From: Thermoplasmatota archaeon
Lineage (GTDB): Archaea > Thermoplasmatota > Thermoplasmata > Lutacidiplasmatales > JAMCUS01
Reading direction: 5' to 3'
Assembly: GCA_023379385.1 (NCBI GenBank)
Contig: JAMCUS010000008.1
Coordinates: 1 to 56,727, forward strand
Length of the DNA stretch: 56,727 nucleotides
Part shown: positions 35,851-44,332 of the stretch, piece after piece
Layout of the letters: every line of letters starts with the position of its first letter
Numbering within the stretch: the stretch's first letter is position 1
The notes under the pieces: model-generated
Database searches by the model: none
The model's input: the letters and a program-made list of their open reading frames with translations, nothing else
What the model was told of the DNA's origin: nothing
Translations under genes and position numbers: made by a program

Positions 35851-36849
35851 TCACCACATTTCATCAAATCTATAATCTTTTATATTCCTGAACCCCAGAA
35901 CAATCATAAATTCCTGAGGTGTAAGAATTGGTAAAGTATATTTCTCAGCGTCATCTATTGCTACTCGACTACATGCAGTTGATACGAAGCCATCAAATTT
36001 AATCCATTTGAAATCATCTGGATTTAGATAGTTTACCAGCAACAGATCTGCATTAACACCTTTTTTTTCAGCCATTTTTTTTAAACTTTTTGCGAGCCAT
36101 AACCTATTTTGTCCCGCCTTAATAGATACAACTATTCCCCACTCCTTTACGCTAAATCCTCTCTTAATCATAATATATCTTTTTTTAATGTTCTCCTTTT
36201 TCTCATCTTGAAGATTTGCATAATTGCCAGAAACAGGATCGTAACTGTATACCGGCTTGTCTGTTTTAAATATAAGCGGCAATGGATGAAAAATTCCATC
36301 TCCTACGAACAGGATTCCGTCGATACAATCAATTATATTGTTTATTGCTGAGAAATTACAACCGAGTACGAGAGCAGTTTTTTTATTTACACGCAAATCC
36401 CCTGAATCTACAATAACCTCTATGCCGTTATCAATTAATCTCTTATACACCTTAGAAAAGAATTTTTCATAGGTAACGGTATAAACCAATCCTATTTTTT
36501 TAATACCATCATTTTTTAATTCATTTATAATACGGTCAAATTTTAAAAAATCTTTCTCTTTAAGGTATAATTTTATAAAATATACCGGCTGGGGGTATCT
36601 GACATTACCCATCCTTTCATGTCCTATCTGCAATATGGCGTCCACATCTGATAATGGTATCACGTCACAGGCACCATAACAATCTGAATTATAAAAATAG
36701 AGCTGTGCGTTTACATTTCTGTTTATAAGATTTTTTAGTTCTTTCCAATGATTTTTTAAACCGGGTGGAAGCTGCACTGCTATTTTTTTATCAGTTAAAT
36801 CCACGTTTTTAACATCTGAAAAATCAAATTCATAATAGTCTGTAAGCAT
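35851..36849 (-). CDS. dph2: Diphthamide biosynthesis protein Dph2
   Basis: Dph2 uses a 4Fe-4S cluster and S-adenosylmethionine in an unusual radical reaction to put a 3-amino-3-carboxypropyl group on a histidine of elongation factor 2. The three cluster cysteines are present, one per domain: SDCYGACDV (about residue 59), LGCNFSA and STACSRVAIDD. The 332 residues are normal for the archaeal homodimer. It forms an operon with kae1, 3 bases apart, joining a tRNA and an EF2 modification. A TATA-like CTATATATA lies about 35 bases before the ATG. Confidence 0.93.
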   Translation of the reverse strand: MLTDYYEFDFSDVKNVDLTDKKIAVQLPPGLKNHWKELKNLINRNVNAQLYFYNSDCYGACDVIPLSDVDAILQIGHERMGNVRYPQPVYFIKLYLKEKDFLKFDRIINELKNDGIKKIGLVYTVTYEKFFSKVYKRLIDNGIEVIVDSGDLRVNKKTALVLGCNFSAINNIIDCIDGILFVGDGIFHPLPLIFKTDKPVYSYDPVSGNYANLQDEKKENIKKRYIMIKRGFSVKEWGIVVSIKAGQNRLWLAKSLKKMAEKKGVNADLLLVNYLNPDDFKWIKFDGFVSTACSRVAIDDAEKYTLPILTPQEFMIVLGFRNIKDYRFDEMW

Positions 36850-36951
36850 GAAAATATCATGGAGTTAACTGTATATATAGATTCTTGAGTGGATTTTTTA
36901 CAAAAATTCAGTGTATCTGATAATTGTTACGATTAATCGTGCAAATGCTAT

Positions 36952-37632
36952 TCAATGCAGTTTATATCCACAGTAAGGACATACAACACTAGAGGCAGAA
37001 ACCTGACGTTGGCATGAAGGACAAGCTTGAATTACGCTTTGTGATGGTTGACTATACTGTTGCATAACCGGTGATGGTGGTGTAGCATATGGTGTCTGAG
37101 GCATCATACCTGGTTGAACGTACTGTGATGGTTGCGATGGATTATAATACTGCGCATTAGGGGGTTGAAATGGTGATGGATTTGGCATCATATAACCTCC
37201 ACCACCATATCCACCACCACTCATCCCACTTCTTGCCATGGCTCCTGCCTTTTCAGTGTGAGAACGTGCCACCAGTAATAATATGCCTGGCAGCAAGCCA
37301 TTAAAAATAAGTGCCAAAATACCCAATGCTACCGTATTGATTTGGTCAGCACCAATTGCATCTCCATTTCTGATAGCATCCCTTAACTTATTTATCCGGA
37401 TAAAGACATATATACCTATTGCTGCAAACACTAAAAAGATCAATCCATATATAACAAATACAAATGCCACAACTGCAAAACCTGCAAAACCTGCAATATA
37501 TAATAATATTATTATATAATATATGCCAGCAATAACAAAACCGATAATAGTCAATATAGAAAAGACAAAAGCAATCAGAACCAATGTATCCGCACCTTGA
37601 AGCTCATTTCTCACAGGGTCTCCATACATCAT
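36952..37632 (-). CDS. Membrane protein with Pro/Gln-rich linker and C-terminal zinc ribbon
   Basis: Three hydrophobic segments lie in the first 135 residues (VLIAFVFSILTIIGFVIAGIY, then IAGFAGFAVVAFVFVIYGLIF continuing to IGIYVFI, then TVALGILALIFNGLLPGILLL). A Gly-rich stretch, a long Pro/Gln/Tyr-rich linker of about 60 residues and a zinc ribbon (CPSCQRQ...CPYCGYKL) follow. The family is not named by me; the membrane part resembles DUF4064-type proteins. The ribbon probably faces the cytoplasm. The start is ATG 37632 or 37629; a TTG three codons earlier is in frame. Function unknown. Confidence 0.75.
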   Translation of the reverse strand: MMYGDPVRNELQGADTLVLIAFVFSILTIIGFVIAGIYYIIILLYIAGFAGFAVVAFVFVIYGLIFLVFAAIGIYVFIRINKLRDAIRNGDAIGADQINTVALGILALIFNGLLPGILLLVARSHTEKAGAMARSGMSGGGYGGGGYMMPNPSPFQPPNAQYYNPSQPSQYVQPGMMPQTPYATPPSPVMQQYSQPSQSVIQACPSCQRQVSASSVVCPYCGYKLH

Positions 37633-37641
37633 AAAAAACAA

Positions 37642-38010
37642 CCTTTTAAATAATCAAACTAAAGAGGTATTGCTTTATTTAATATATAAATTTATTTATG
37701 AAAATTGCTATGTCGGAGATTCCATTAGTAAAAAATAAAATTTAAAAATGGTAAAAATAATATGTTAACAGGTGTAAAAATTATTGGTTATTGCCTAAAA
37801 TTATTTATTCAACATAGCAAGATATACAATATACTTAAATAGTAATATTAGCTTACTGATAGCTACCAACAATAGAAAAACGAAGATCTATTTAAACCAA
37901 ACATCATCAGGGTAATTATCCCTACTGCCTAACTATCTGGTACAGTATTTTGGTTTGGCATGATGTTACGGTTAAATGGATGTACTTGTACTATTAGTAA
38001 AGGTGATATA
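37642..38010 (+). promoter_or_regulatory. Promoter and leader of the ribosomal protein cluster
   Basis: This stretch has no gene. A TATA box (ATTTAAA) at about 37889-37896 points to transcription start near 37920, leaving a leader of about 90 bases before the uL3 ATG. A near-palindrome AGGG-TAATTAT-CCCT (37909-37923) covers the predicted start. The leader ends in an AAGGTGAT binding site. The 250 bases before the TATA box are AT-rich and hold the promoter of the divergent membrane protein gene. Confidence 0.5.
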
Positions 38011-39330
38011 ATGGGTAAGAGACATAAACCTAGAAGAGGCTCAATGGGATTTTCCCCTAGAAAGAGAGCTAAGAGCATAGTGCCATCATTTTCCAGCTGG
38101 CCTGAGATTGACGGTAAGCCGAAACTTCAGGGGTTTGCAGGATTTAAAGCCGGAATGACACATCTTATTGTTAATGATACAAGAAAAAGATCTACCACTG
38201 AAAATCAGGAAATTGTCTATCCAGTTACCGTAATTGAGGTCCCACCATTAAAGGTTGTCGCTTTGAAGTTTTATCAAAGATACATAGAAGGGATCAAAAT
38301 TAAAAAAGATGTATGGATGAATAACATTGAAAAAAATTTTGTTGAATTGGAAAGGAGACTCACAATTCCCGCCGACAAATCTAAGGAAGATAAAATTAAA
38401 AATGATGATGCCAATACAGGTGATTTGAACAAGGAAATGGAACTGTTGATAAACGATCCTGAAATCGAAGAAATCAGGGCTTTAGTGGCAACACAACCAT
38501 ATCTTGCAGGTGGCATATCCAGCAAAACGCCTGATCTTATGGAAATAAGAATTGGCGGGGGAAATATAAAAGAGCGTATTGAATATGGCTTCAAAATACT
38601 TGGCAAGGATATCAGATTTATAGACTTCCTTGGTGATCAGAAGGTGGTAGATATATCTGCAATAACAAAGGGAAAGGGGTTTCAAGGGCATATAAAAAGA
38701 TGGGGTGTTAAACTACAACCTAGAAAAAATAGCAAACATAGAAGAATGATTGGAACATTGGGACCACACAATCCAAGCTATATATTACCTACAGTACCAC
38801 AGGCAGGTCAGATGGGATTTCATCAACGAACAGAATATAATAAAAGGGTAATGGCTTATGTTCCCACTGTAAAAACATTTACAGCTGATAAAGATATTGT
38901 AAAAGAACTTGCATCAAAAACAGTTTCCAAGAATGTAAAGAAAATTTTTTCTGATAATGACATCTCCCTGTCTAACAACGTTAGCATAAAGGAAATTAAT
39001 GATGTTGAATGGATGATTATTGATGAAAAAAGAACATACAAAATAAAGGTGGAGGAAACCAAGGTGCATATATCGGAAAGTTATGAAGGGAAGGATTCCA
39101 GTCATATTGTAGGTAAGGTGCAGGGAAAACTGTTGTCTGCATGGTCCATAACTCCTAAAGGGGGCTTCCTGAATTATGGATTGATAAAGGATGACGCCGT
39201 GATCATTCATGGTTCTGTTCCAGGGCCATCAAAGCGATTGATTCGTTTCAGAGATCCTGTCAGATTCAGTGGAAAGATACCTGACCTTCCAATAACGTAT
39301 GTATCTAACTCGTCTAAACAGGGTGCATAA
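38011..39330 (+). CDS. rpl3: 50S ribosomal protein uL3, with a large insert
   Basis: uL3 binds near the peptidyl-transferase centre and starts large-subunit assembly. The archaeal protein is recognised by MGKRHKPRRGSMGFSPRKRA, GFAGFKAGMTH, GKGFQGHIKRWGVKLQPRK, GPHNPSYILPTVPQAGQMGFHQRTEYNKR and TPKGGFLNYG...GSVPGPSKRLIR. The 439 residues are about 90-100 more than usual. The extra part lies between TEYNKRVMAYV and SAWSITPKGGF, residues about 283-376, where relatives have only a short loop. It is Lys/Asp/Ser-rich and beta-strand-like. ATG 38011 follows AAGGTGATAT; an upstream TTG frame lacks support. First gene of the cluster. Confidence 0.95.
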   Translation: MGKRHKPRRGSMGFSPRKRAKSIVPSFSSWPEIDGKPKLQGFAGFKAGMTHLIVNDTRKRSTTENQEIVYPVTVIEVPPLKVVALKFYQRYIEGIKIKKDVWMNNIEKNFVELERRLTIPADKSKEDKIKNDDANTGDLNKEMELLINDPEIEEIRALVATQPYLAGGISSKTPDLMEIRIGGGNIKERIEYGFKILGKDIRFIDFLGDQKVVDISAITKGKGFQGHIKRWGVKLQPRKNSKHRRMIGTLGPHNPSYILPTVPQAGQMGFHQRTEYNKRVMAYVPTVKTFTADKDIVKELASKTVSKNVKKIFSDNDISLSNNVSIKEINDVEWMIIDEKRTYKIKVEETKVHISESYEGKDSSHIVGKVQGKLLSAWSITPKGGFLNYGLIKDDAVIIHGSVPGPSKRLIRFRDPVRFSGKIPDLPITYVSNSSKQGA

Positions 39331-39332
39331 AT

Positions 39333-40115
39333 ATGTCTGTTAATAAAGTTAAAAAGGCTAATGTTTACAGTATAGAGGGAACTGAAAAGGGATCCATGGA
39401 AGTACCAGCAATCTTTTTAAGCAATATTAGAAGTGATATTATAAACAAGATTGTTAAGGTAATGGAATCAAACGCCAGGGTTCCATATGGTGCGGATAAA
39501 TTGGCAGGTATGAAGCATTCAGTTGAATGGGCGGGGAAGGGTAGAGGTGTAGCCAGAACCCCCAGACTGATGGATTCTCTGACAGGTGCACAGGCTCCAA
39601 ATACAGTCGGTGGAAGGGAGGCACATCCACCAAAATCAGAAAAAAATTATAAAAGAAAAATAAATAAAAAAGAGATGAAGATTGGATTTACATCTGCTTT
39701 ATCTGCATCCGCAGATATTGATAAAATAAGGGCAAGAGGACATATAATGGAAAAGGAATTGACACTCCCAATTGTTGTTGAAGAAGCTATAGAATCTGTT
39801 AACAGTACCAAAGAAGCAAAAAAAATTTTACTGGCTTTAGGATTATGGAATGACGTGTTAAAATCCAAAAAAAGAAAAAAGGAACGAGCTGGGAAAGGAA
39901 AAATAAGAGGAAGGCGATTGAAAAGAAGGAGAGGCATACTCGTTGTGGTTAGTTCTGGTTCCAGGGCGCTGGGATTCAACAATCTGGATGGTGTAGAGGT
40001 AAAGTCCATTAAAGAGATAAACGTATCAGATCTTGCTCCTGGAGGAATGCCTGGCAGATTGACAATTTACAGTAAGAATGCCATGAGCGTTATTACGGAG
40101 GTTAGACCGTTATGA
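39333..40115 (+). CDS. rpl4: 50S ribosomal protein uL4
   Basis: uL4 lines the nascent peptide exit tunnel with a long loop. That loop is plain here: WAGKGRGVARTPRLMDSL...GGREAHPPK (residues 67-100). The globular part begins VNKVKKANVYSIEGTEKG. Basic patches KSKKRKKERAGKGKIRGRRLKRRRG bind 23S rRNA. The 260 residues are normal for archaea. It starts 2 bases after the uL3 stop and overlaps the next gene by 4 bases (ATGA). Confidence 0.96.
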   Translation: MSVNKVKKANVYSIEGTEKGSMEVPAIFLSNIRSDIINKIVKVMESNARVPYGADKLAGMKHSVEWAGKGRGVARTPRLMDSLTGAQAPNTVGGREAHPPKSEKNYKRKINKKEMKIGFTSALSASADIDKIRARGHIMEKELTLPIVVEEAIESVNSTKEAKKILLALGLWNDVLKSKKRKKERAGKGKIRGRRLKRRRGILVVVSSGSRALGFNNLDGVEVKSIKEINVSDLAPGGMPGRLTIYSKNAMSVITEVRPL

Positions 40116-40366
40116 GTAGAAATATTATACTGCATCCATATATTACTGAAAAAATTATGATGGAAATGGAAAAAAATAATAAACTGGCGTTTGCAGTCCA
40201 TAAAGGAAGTTCCAAAAAGGAGATTAAAGCAGCTCTGGAAAAAGAATTCAATATAAAGATTATTAAAATCAATACAAACATTACCAAAGAGGGGAAAATT
40301 GCAATTGTAAAATTATCGAAAGAATATTCTGCCAGTGACGTAGGATCCAGGATAGGTGTATATTAA
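40112..40366 (+). CDS. rpl23: 50S ribosomal protein uL23
   Basis: uL23 lies at the tunnel exit and is the docking point for signal recognition particle and chaperones. The 84 residues start with ILHPYITEKIMMEMEKNNKLAFAVHKGSSK and contain the conserved KEFNIKIIKINT strand. The length is normal for archaea. Translationally coupled to uL4 by the ATGA overlap. Confidence 0.95.
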   Translation: MSRNIILHPYITEKIMMEMEKNNKLAFAVHKGSSKKEIKAALEKEFNIKIIKINTNITKEGKIAIVKLSKEYSASDVGSRIGVY

Positions 40367-40378
40367 AGGTGATTGTAT

Positions 40379-41077
40379 ATGGGTAAACGGATAATCGCAA
40401 GAAGAAGAGGTGCCGGATCATCAACATATAGATCTCCGAGTTTCAGGCACCATGGTGCTATAACACTACCACATGTGGAAGGAACTGGAACTGTAAATGA
40501 AATAGAACACGATCCAGGTCATAATACGCCTATTGCAATAGTTACTATTAACGAACAGCACTACAGAATTCCTGCTTTTGATGGCTGTATGACTGGAATG
40601 AAGATAATATGTGGAAGTAACGCCCCGGTCCAGTTAGGCAGCATAAAAAAGATTGGAATGATTCCTGAAGGTACCGTCGTATCCGTTGTTGAAGTTAAAC
40701 CTGGGGTTGATAAGTATTTTATCACATCACCAGGATCATCTGGTCTTGTTATAAGTCACGGAGACAAGACGATAATACAGATGCCTTCTGATGAATTAAA
40801 AGAAATTAATAACAATTCAATAGCAATCATAGGAACCGTTGCAGGAGCAGGCAGGCATGATAAACCAATTGCTAAAGCTGGAAAGAAAATGAAAATGTTT
40901 AGAAGCAGGGCAAAAGCACCGATAACAGTAAGAGGTGAAGCTATGAATCCAGTCAATCATCCCTTTGGGGGTGGATCACATCAGCATGTTGGTAGACCAA
41001 GTACTGTATCACATTCAGCATGGCCTGGTAGAAAGGTGGGCAATCTAGGACCATTAAAACGTAAAAAGAGGAGGTAG
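40379..41077 (+). CDS. rpl2: 50S ribosomal protein uL2
   Basis: uL2 holds the two subunits together and supports peptidyl transfer. The archaeal form is recognised by MGKRIIARRRGAGSSTYRSPSFRHHGAI, GTVAGAGRHDKPIAKAGKKM and the C-terminal loop AMNPVNHPFGGGSHQHVGRPSTVS with its conserved histidines. The 232 residues are normal. ATG 40379 follows AGGTGATTGTAT; a TTG two codons earlier is in frame. Confidence 0.96.
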   Translation: MGKRIIARRRGAGSSTYRSPSFRHHGAITLPHVEGTGTVNEIEHDPGHNTPIAIVTINEQHYRIPAFDGCMTGMKIICGSNAPVQLGSIKKIGMIPEGTVVSVVEVKPGVDKYFITSPGSSGLVISHGDKTIIQMPSDELKEINNNSIAIIGTVAGAGRHDKPIAKAGKKMKMFRSRAKAPITVRGEAMNPVNHPFGGGSHQHVGRPSTVSHSAWPGRKVGNLGPLKRKKRR

Positions 41078-41081
41078 TTAA

Positions 41082-41534
41082 ATGTCGCCAGAAGGAAGCG
41101 CCAAGGGTGCAAGAAGAAAATTAAGAAAGAAGAAGGCTCTTATTCAGGAAAGGAAGAGGAAGGTCTTTACATACAGAGGCAAGACGTTAGAGGAGCTGGC
41201 AAAGATGGATGTAAGCGAACTTCTCAAATATTTCCCGTCACGTATTAGAAGAACCCTTAAACGTGGTTTTAACTCAGAACAACAGAAGGTTGTAAGTAAA
41301 ATAATAAAAAGTAACAAGCCTGTACGAACCCATCAGAGAGACATCATTATACTACCACAATTTGTGGGCAAGAAGGTGCTGATATATAATGGCAAAGAGT
41401 TTAAGGAGCTGGTTATAAGAGCGGAAATGATCGGGCATTATTTAGGTGAATTTTCTGAAACGAGAAATTTTGAAAAACACTCAGGACCGGGTGTCGGAGC
41501 TACAAAAGGGTCTAAATTCATGCCCCTTAAGTAA
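41082..41534 (+). CDS. rps19: 30S ribosomal protein uS19
   Basis: uS19 sits in the head of the small subunit near uS13. Recognised by MDVSELLKYFPSRIRRTLKRGF, THQRDIIILPQFVGKKVLIYNGKEF and the C-terminal IGHYLGEFSETR...HSGPGVGATKGSKFMPLK. The 150 residues include a basic N-terminal extension (RRKLRKKKALIQERKRK) usual in archaea. It begins 4 bases after uL2, behind a GGAGGT site. Confidence 0.96.
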   Translation: MSPEGSAKGARRKLRKKKALIQERKRKVFTYRGKTLEELAKMDVSELLKYFPSRIRRTLKRGFNSEQQKVVSKIIKSNKPVRTHQRDIIILPQFVGKKVLIYNGKEFKELVIRAEMIGHYLGEFSETRNFEKHSGPGVGATKGSKFMPLK

Positions 41535-41545
41535 GGTGTATACAT

Positions 41546-41992
41546 ATGAGAGGATATACAGTGGATGTTAACGGCACCATAGCGCGTGCATATGGCAAGG
41601 AATTACCGATCTCTCCAAAGAAGGCATACGAGGTATGCAATCTGTTGAGGGGTAAAAGCTATAACAAAGCAAAAAAAATGCTGGAAGAGATTATTGAGCT
41701 TAAAAGAGCTGTTCCGATCAGAAGGTATAACCAAGAAACTGCTCATAAAAGGGGAATAGGGCCTGGAAGATATCCTGTAAAGGTATCGAAGTATATGCTC
41801 AAGGTTTTCAGCAATGTAGAAAGCAATGCCAAAGAGGCAGGCATAAATTTAGAAAATTCATATATTGCAATTATTTCCGCATCACGCGGAATGATTACAA
41901 AAGGATATATGCAACGGGCACATGGAAGAAGCAGTGCATGGAATGAACAGACAACAAACATTGAACTGGTAATAAAGGAGAGATCCGAATAA
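41546..41992 (+). CDS. rpl22: 50S ribosomal protein uL22
   Basis: uL22 contacts all domains of 23S rRNA and lines the exit tunnel by a hairpin. It shows AYGKELPISPKKAYEVCNLLRGKSYNKAKKMLEEI, RRYNQETAHKRGIGPGRYPVKVSKYMLKV and a C-terminal hairpin GRSSAWNEQTTNIELVI. The 148 residues are normal for archaea. It is preceded by an AAGGTGTAT site and followed by uS3. Confidence 0.95.
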   Translation: MRGYTVDVNGTIARAYGKELPISPKKAYEVCNLLRGKSYNKAKKMLEEIIELKRAVPIRRYNQETAHKRGIGPGRYPVKVSKYMLKVFSNVESNAKEAGINLENSYIAIISASRGMITKGYMQRAHGRSSAWNEQTTNIELVIKERSE

Positions 41993-42005
41993 AAGAGGTA
42001 TTTAT

Positions 42006-42818
42006 ATGGCTAACGAAATAAAATTCATCACTGAAAACATGAGACGGGTGCTATTGAAAGAGTTTATGCAGAGGGAAACGCAAAGAGCTGGCTACGGCGG
42101 TGTTGACATCAAGCGAACGCCTCTTGGAACGAGAGTTACACTTACATGCGAGAGTCCAGGGCTTGTTATAGGTAAAAAAGGAAATACAATCAAAGAATTA
42201 ACCAGAGCAATATCTGATAAATTTAAATTTGACAATCCACAAATTGCCGTTGAAGAAGCGAGAAATCCCAATTTAAACGCACAGATAATGGCAGAAAAGC
42301 TTGCATCAGCGCTTGAAAGAGGCTGGCAATTTAAACGGGCGGCACATTCCACGGTAAGAAGGATAATGCAAAGTGGTGCAAAGGGATGCCAAATAATGCT
42401 TGCAGGTAAGCTTACCGGTGAAAGACACAGAACTGAAAAGATCAGAGCAGGATCCATAAAATACTGTGGTAAGCCTGCTGAAATCTTTCTTGAAAGGGGT
42501 TATGTAGGTGCAAAACTTAAGCCTGGTATTCTGGGCGTAACTGTGTGGATCATGAAGAAGGATGCAAAACTTCCAGATGAAATTACTGTTAAGAAAAGCA
42601 TATCAGAAATTAAAAAAGAGGAAAGCAAAGTTCACATAAATATAGAGAACAAGATCATTGAAATATCTGATAAAGATAAAAAGAGACTCTTGATGAAGGC
42701 TAAGGACGAAGAAGTAGTGGATGTAATTGAAGAGGCAGATGCCGATATACCACCATTACCTGATAATCAGAATGTTGACAGCAGTTCCAAAACCAGCAAT
42801 GAAGGTGGTGGTAAATAA
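42006..42818 (+). CDS. rps3: 30S ribosomal protein uS3
   Basis: uS3 forms part of the mRNA entry channel. A KH domain with GLVIGKKGNTIKELTRAI is at residues 49-66, followed by the C-terminal uS3 domain (GAKGCQIMLAGKLTGERHRTEKI, GYVGAKLKPGILGVTVWIM). The 270 residues include an acidic and Ser/Asn-rich tail of about 65 residues, longer than in many relatives. Its stop overlaps the start of uL29 (TAATG). Confidence 0.96.
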   Translation: MANEIKFITENMRRVLLKEFMQRETQRAGYGGVDIKRTPLGTRVTLTCESPGLVIGKKGNTIKELTRAISDKFKFDNPQIAVEEARNPNLNAQIMAEKLASALERGWQFKRAAHSTVRRIMQSGAKGCQIMLAGKLTGERHRTEKIRAGSIKYCGKPAEIFLERGYVGAKLKPGILGVTVWIMKKDAKLPDEITVKKSISEIKKEESKVHINIENKIIEISDKDKKRLLMKAKDEEVVDVIEEADADIPPLPDNQNVDSSSKTSNEGGGK

Positions 42819-43036
42819 TGAGTTTGATCAGAATGAAAGAATTACGGGCTATGAGTGAGGAAGACCTCAACAAAAAATTGACGGAGATAGGTACTGATCT
42901 GATGCACGAAAGAGGTATATCCTCTATGGGTGGTGCCCCACCAAATCCCGGTAAATTGAGAGCTTTAAAAAAGGATATTGCCAGAATTTTAACTGTAATT
43001 AACGAAAAAAATAAGGAGGTTAAAAATAAAAAATGA
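42818..43036 (+). CDS. rpl29: 50S ribosomal protein uL29
   Basis: uL29 is a small helical hairpin near the tunnel exit, next to uL23. The 72 residues show LIRMKELRAMSEEDLNKKLTEIGTDLMHERGISSMGGAPPNPGKLRALKKDIARILTVI, the archaeal pattern. It is coupled by overlap to uS3 before and to aIF1 after. Confidence 0.94.
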   Translation: MSLIRMKELRAMSEEDLNKKLTEIGTDLMHERGISSMGGAPPNPGKLRALKKDIARILTVINEKNKEVKNKK

Positions 43037-43332
43037 CAAAAATATGTCCCGTGTGTGGGCTTCCAGATGAAATATGTATATGTGAAGATATAGCAAAAGA
43101 ATCGCAGACAATACGAGTATATGAAGACAAAAGGAGATATGGTAAAATGGTCACGATAATTGATGGTATGAATGTGAACGACATAAACGTACATGAATTG
43201 GCAAAAAAATTAAAAAGTAAATGTGCAACAGGAGGAACCGTTAAAGACGGAAAGATTGAACTTCAGGGAGATCAGAAACAGAAGGTGGTTGAGGTACTCG
43301 AGGAGATGGGATACAAGGTGAAGATGTTATGA
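43033..43332 (+). CDS. Translation initiation factor aIF1 (SUI1 family)
   Basis: aIF1 checks the start codon in the small subunit's P site. It has the archaeal zinc-binding start CPVCGLPDEICICEDIAKE and the SUI1 fold with RRYGKMVTIIDGM, KSKCATGGTVKDGKIELQGDQ and the final EEMGYKVKML. The 99 residues are usual. Overlaps uL29 and the next gene by 4 bases each, as in many archaeal clusters. Confidence 0.93.
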   Translation: MTKICPVCGLPDEICICEDIAKESQTIRVYEDKRRYGKMVTIIDGMNVNDINVHELAKKLKSKCATGGTVKDGKIELQGDQKQKVVEVLEEMGYKVKML

Positions 43333-43619
43333 ATGCTATAAAAGACATAGAAGCACATGAACTGATAGGGATGCGTGTTAAAATTTATGAGTCCAAATGC
43401 CTGACCTACATGAATTTATCAGGTATAATCATGGACGAGACTAAAAATATGATACAGATAAAAAAAGATGATGATAAAACTGTATGGTTATCCAAAAAAA
43501 AGGTAGCTATATCATACTTTATAGATAATGAATATAGAAAGGTTGGTTCTATACCAGCGTATAGACCGGAAGAAAGAACAAAGAGGGTTCTGTATGGTAA
43601 AACAAAGCATAGGATATGA
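43329..43619 (+). CDS. rnp1: RNase P protein component 1 (Rpp29/Pop4)
   Basis: Rpp29 is a protein subunit of RNase P, which trims the 5' ends of tRNAs. The Sm-like barrel begins at ELIGMRVKIYESKCLTYMNLSGIIMDETKNMIQI, and a basic C-terminal helix follows (RPEERTKRVLYGKTKHRI). The 96 residues are close to the archaeal norm. The gene lies between aIF1 and uS17, the normal place in archaeal clusters, and its end overlaps the start of uS17 by 26 bases. Confidence 0.9.
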   Translation: MNAIKDIEAHELIGMRVKIYESKCLTYMNLSGIIMDETKNMIQIKKDDDKTVWLSKKKVAISYFIDNEYRKVGSIPAYRPEERTKRVLYGKTKHRI

Positions 43620-43917
43620 TGTTAAACATCCGGAAAAGAGTTGTACAGATGCAAAATGTCCCTTTCACGGGGAACTAAGCGTAAGAGGGACGATTATGAA
43701 TGGCAAGGTTGTATCTGCAAAGATGCAGGGTACCGTTATAGTTGAGAGAACATTTATGCATTATGTCGAAAAGTTTGAAAGATACAGATATGTTAAAAGG
43801 ACGTACATGGCGCATTCACCTCCGTGCATAGGGGCAAAGGAAGGGGATGTGGTTACAATTGCCGAATGCAGACCTTTAAGCAAAGCCGTATCGTTCGTGG
43901 TAATAGAAAAAAGGTGA
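43594..43917 (+). CDS. rps17: 30S ribosomal protein uS17
   Basis: uS17 is an OB-fold protein that binds 16S rRNA early in assembly. Recognised by MVKQSIGYDVKHPEKSCTDAKCPFHGELSVRG, with cysteines typical of archaea, and by VIVERTFMHYVEKFERYRYVKRTYMAHSPPCIGAKEGDVV. The 107 residues are normal. The start is ATG 43594 inside the end of rnp1; longer readings in the same frame would only duplicate rnp1 sequence in another frame. Confidence 0.95.
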   Translation: MVKQSIGYDVKHPEKSCTDAKCPFHGELSVRGTIMNGKVVSAKMQGTVIVERTFMHYVEKFERYRYVKRTYMAHSPPCIGAKEGDVVTIAECRPLSKAVSFVVIEKR

Positions 43918-43921
43918 TAAC

Positions 43922-44320
43922 ATGAAAGGATTGGCTGGAAGACAGACAAAAGGGTTGCCAAAAGGCGCTAGACTGGAATGCATAGATAATACAGGGGCAA
44001 AGGTAGTGGAGATAATATCTGTGGTAAACTATCATGGTCATCACAGGAGATATCCATCTGCAGGTATAGGTGATGCTATAATCTGTTCGGTTAAAAAAGG
44101 TGCTCCGAATATACGAAAACAGGTGGTAAGAGCTGTTATAGTGAGACAGAAAAGACCTTTTAGAAGGGCAGACGGCACAATGGTGCAATTTGAGGATAAT
44201 GCTGTTGTTATAATAACAGATACTGGTGAAACAAAAGGTACGGAAATAAAGGGTCCTGTATGCAAGGAGGCTGCTGAGAGGTGGTCGAGAATTGCGGCAA
44301 CAGCATCAGCGATTCTATAG
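43922..44320 (+). CDS. rpl14: 50S ribosomal protein uL14
   Basis: uL14 lies at the subunit interface and touches the GTPase factor region. The 132 residues hold the family pattern: GARLECIDNTGAKVVEIISVV, GIGDAIICSVKKGAPNIRKQVVRAVIVRQKRPFRRADGTMVQFEDNAVVII, ending KEAAERWSRIAATASAIL. ATG 43922 follows AGGTGATAAC. Confidence 0.95.
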   Translation: MKGLAGRQTKGLPKGARLECIDNTGAKVVEIISVVNYHGHHRRYPSAGIGDAIICSVKKGAPNIRKQVVRAVIVRQKRPFRRADGTMVQFEDNAVVIITDTGETKGTEIKGPVCKEAAERWSRIAATASAIL

Positions 44321-44332
44321 TGGGTGAGTATA

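Noticed and set aside
38857-39142. Intein in uL3
   Set aside because: The insert is too short and lacks the Cys/Ser start, the His-Asn end and the block motifs of inteins.
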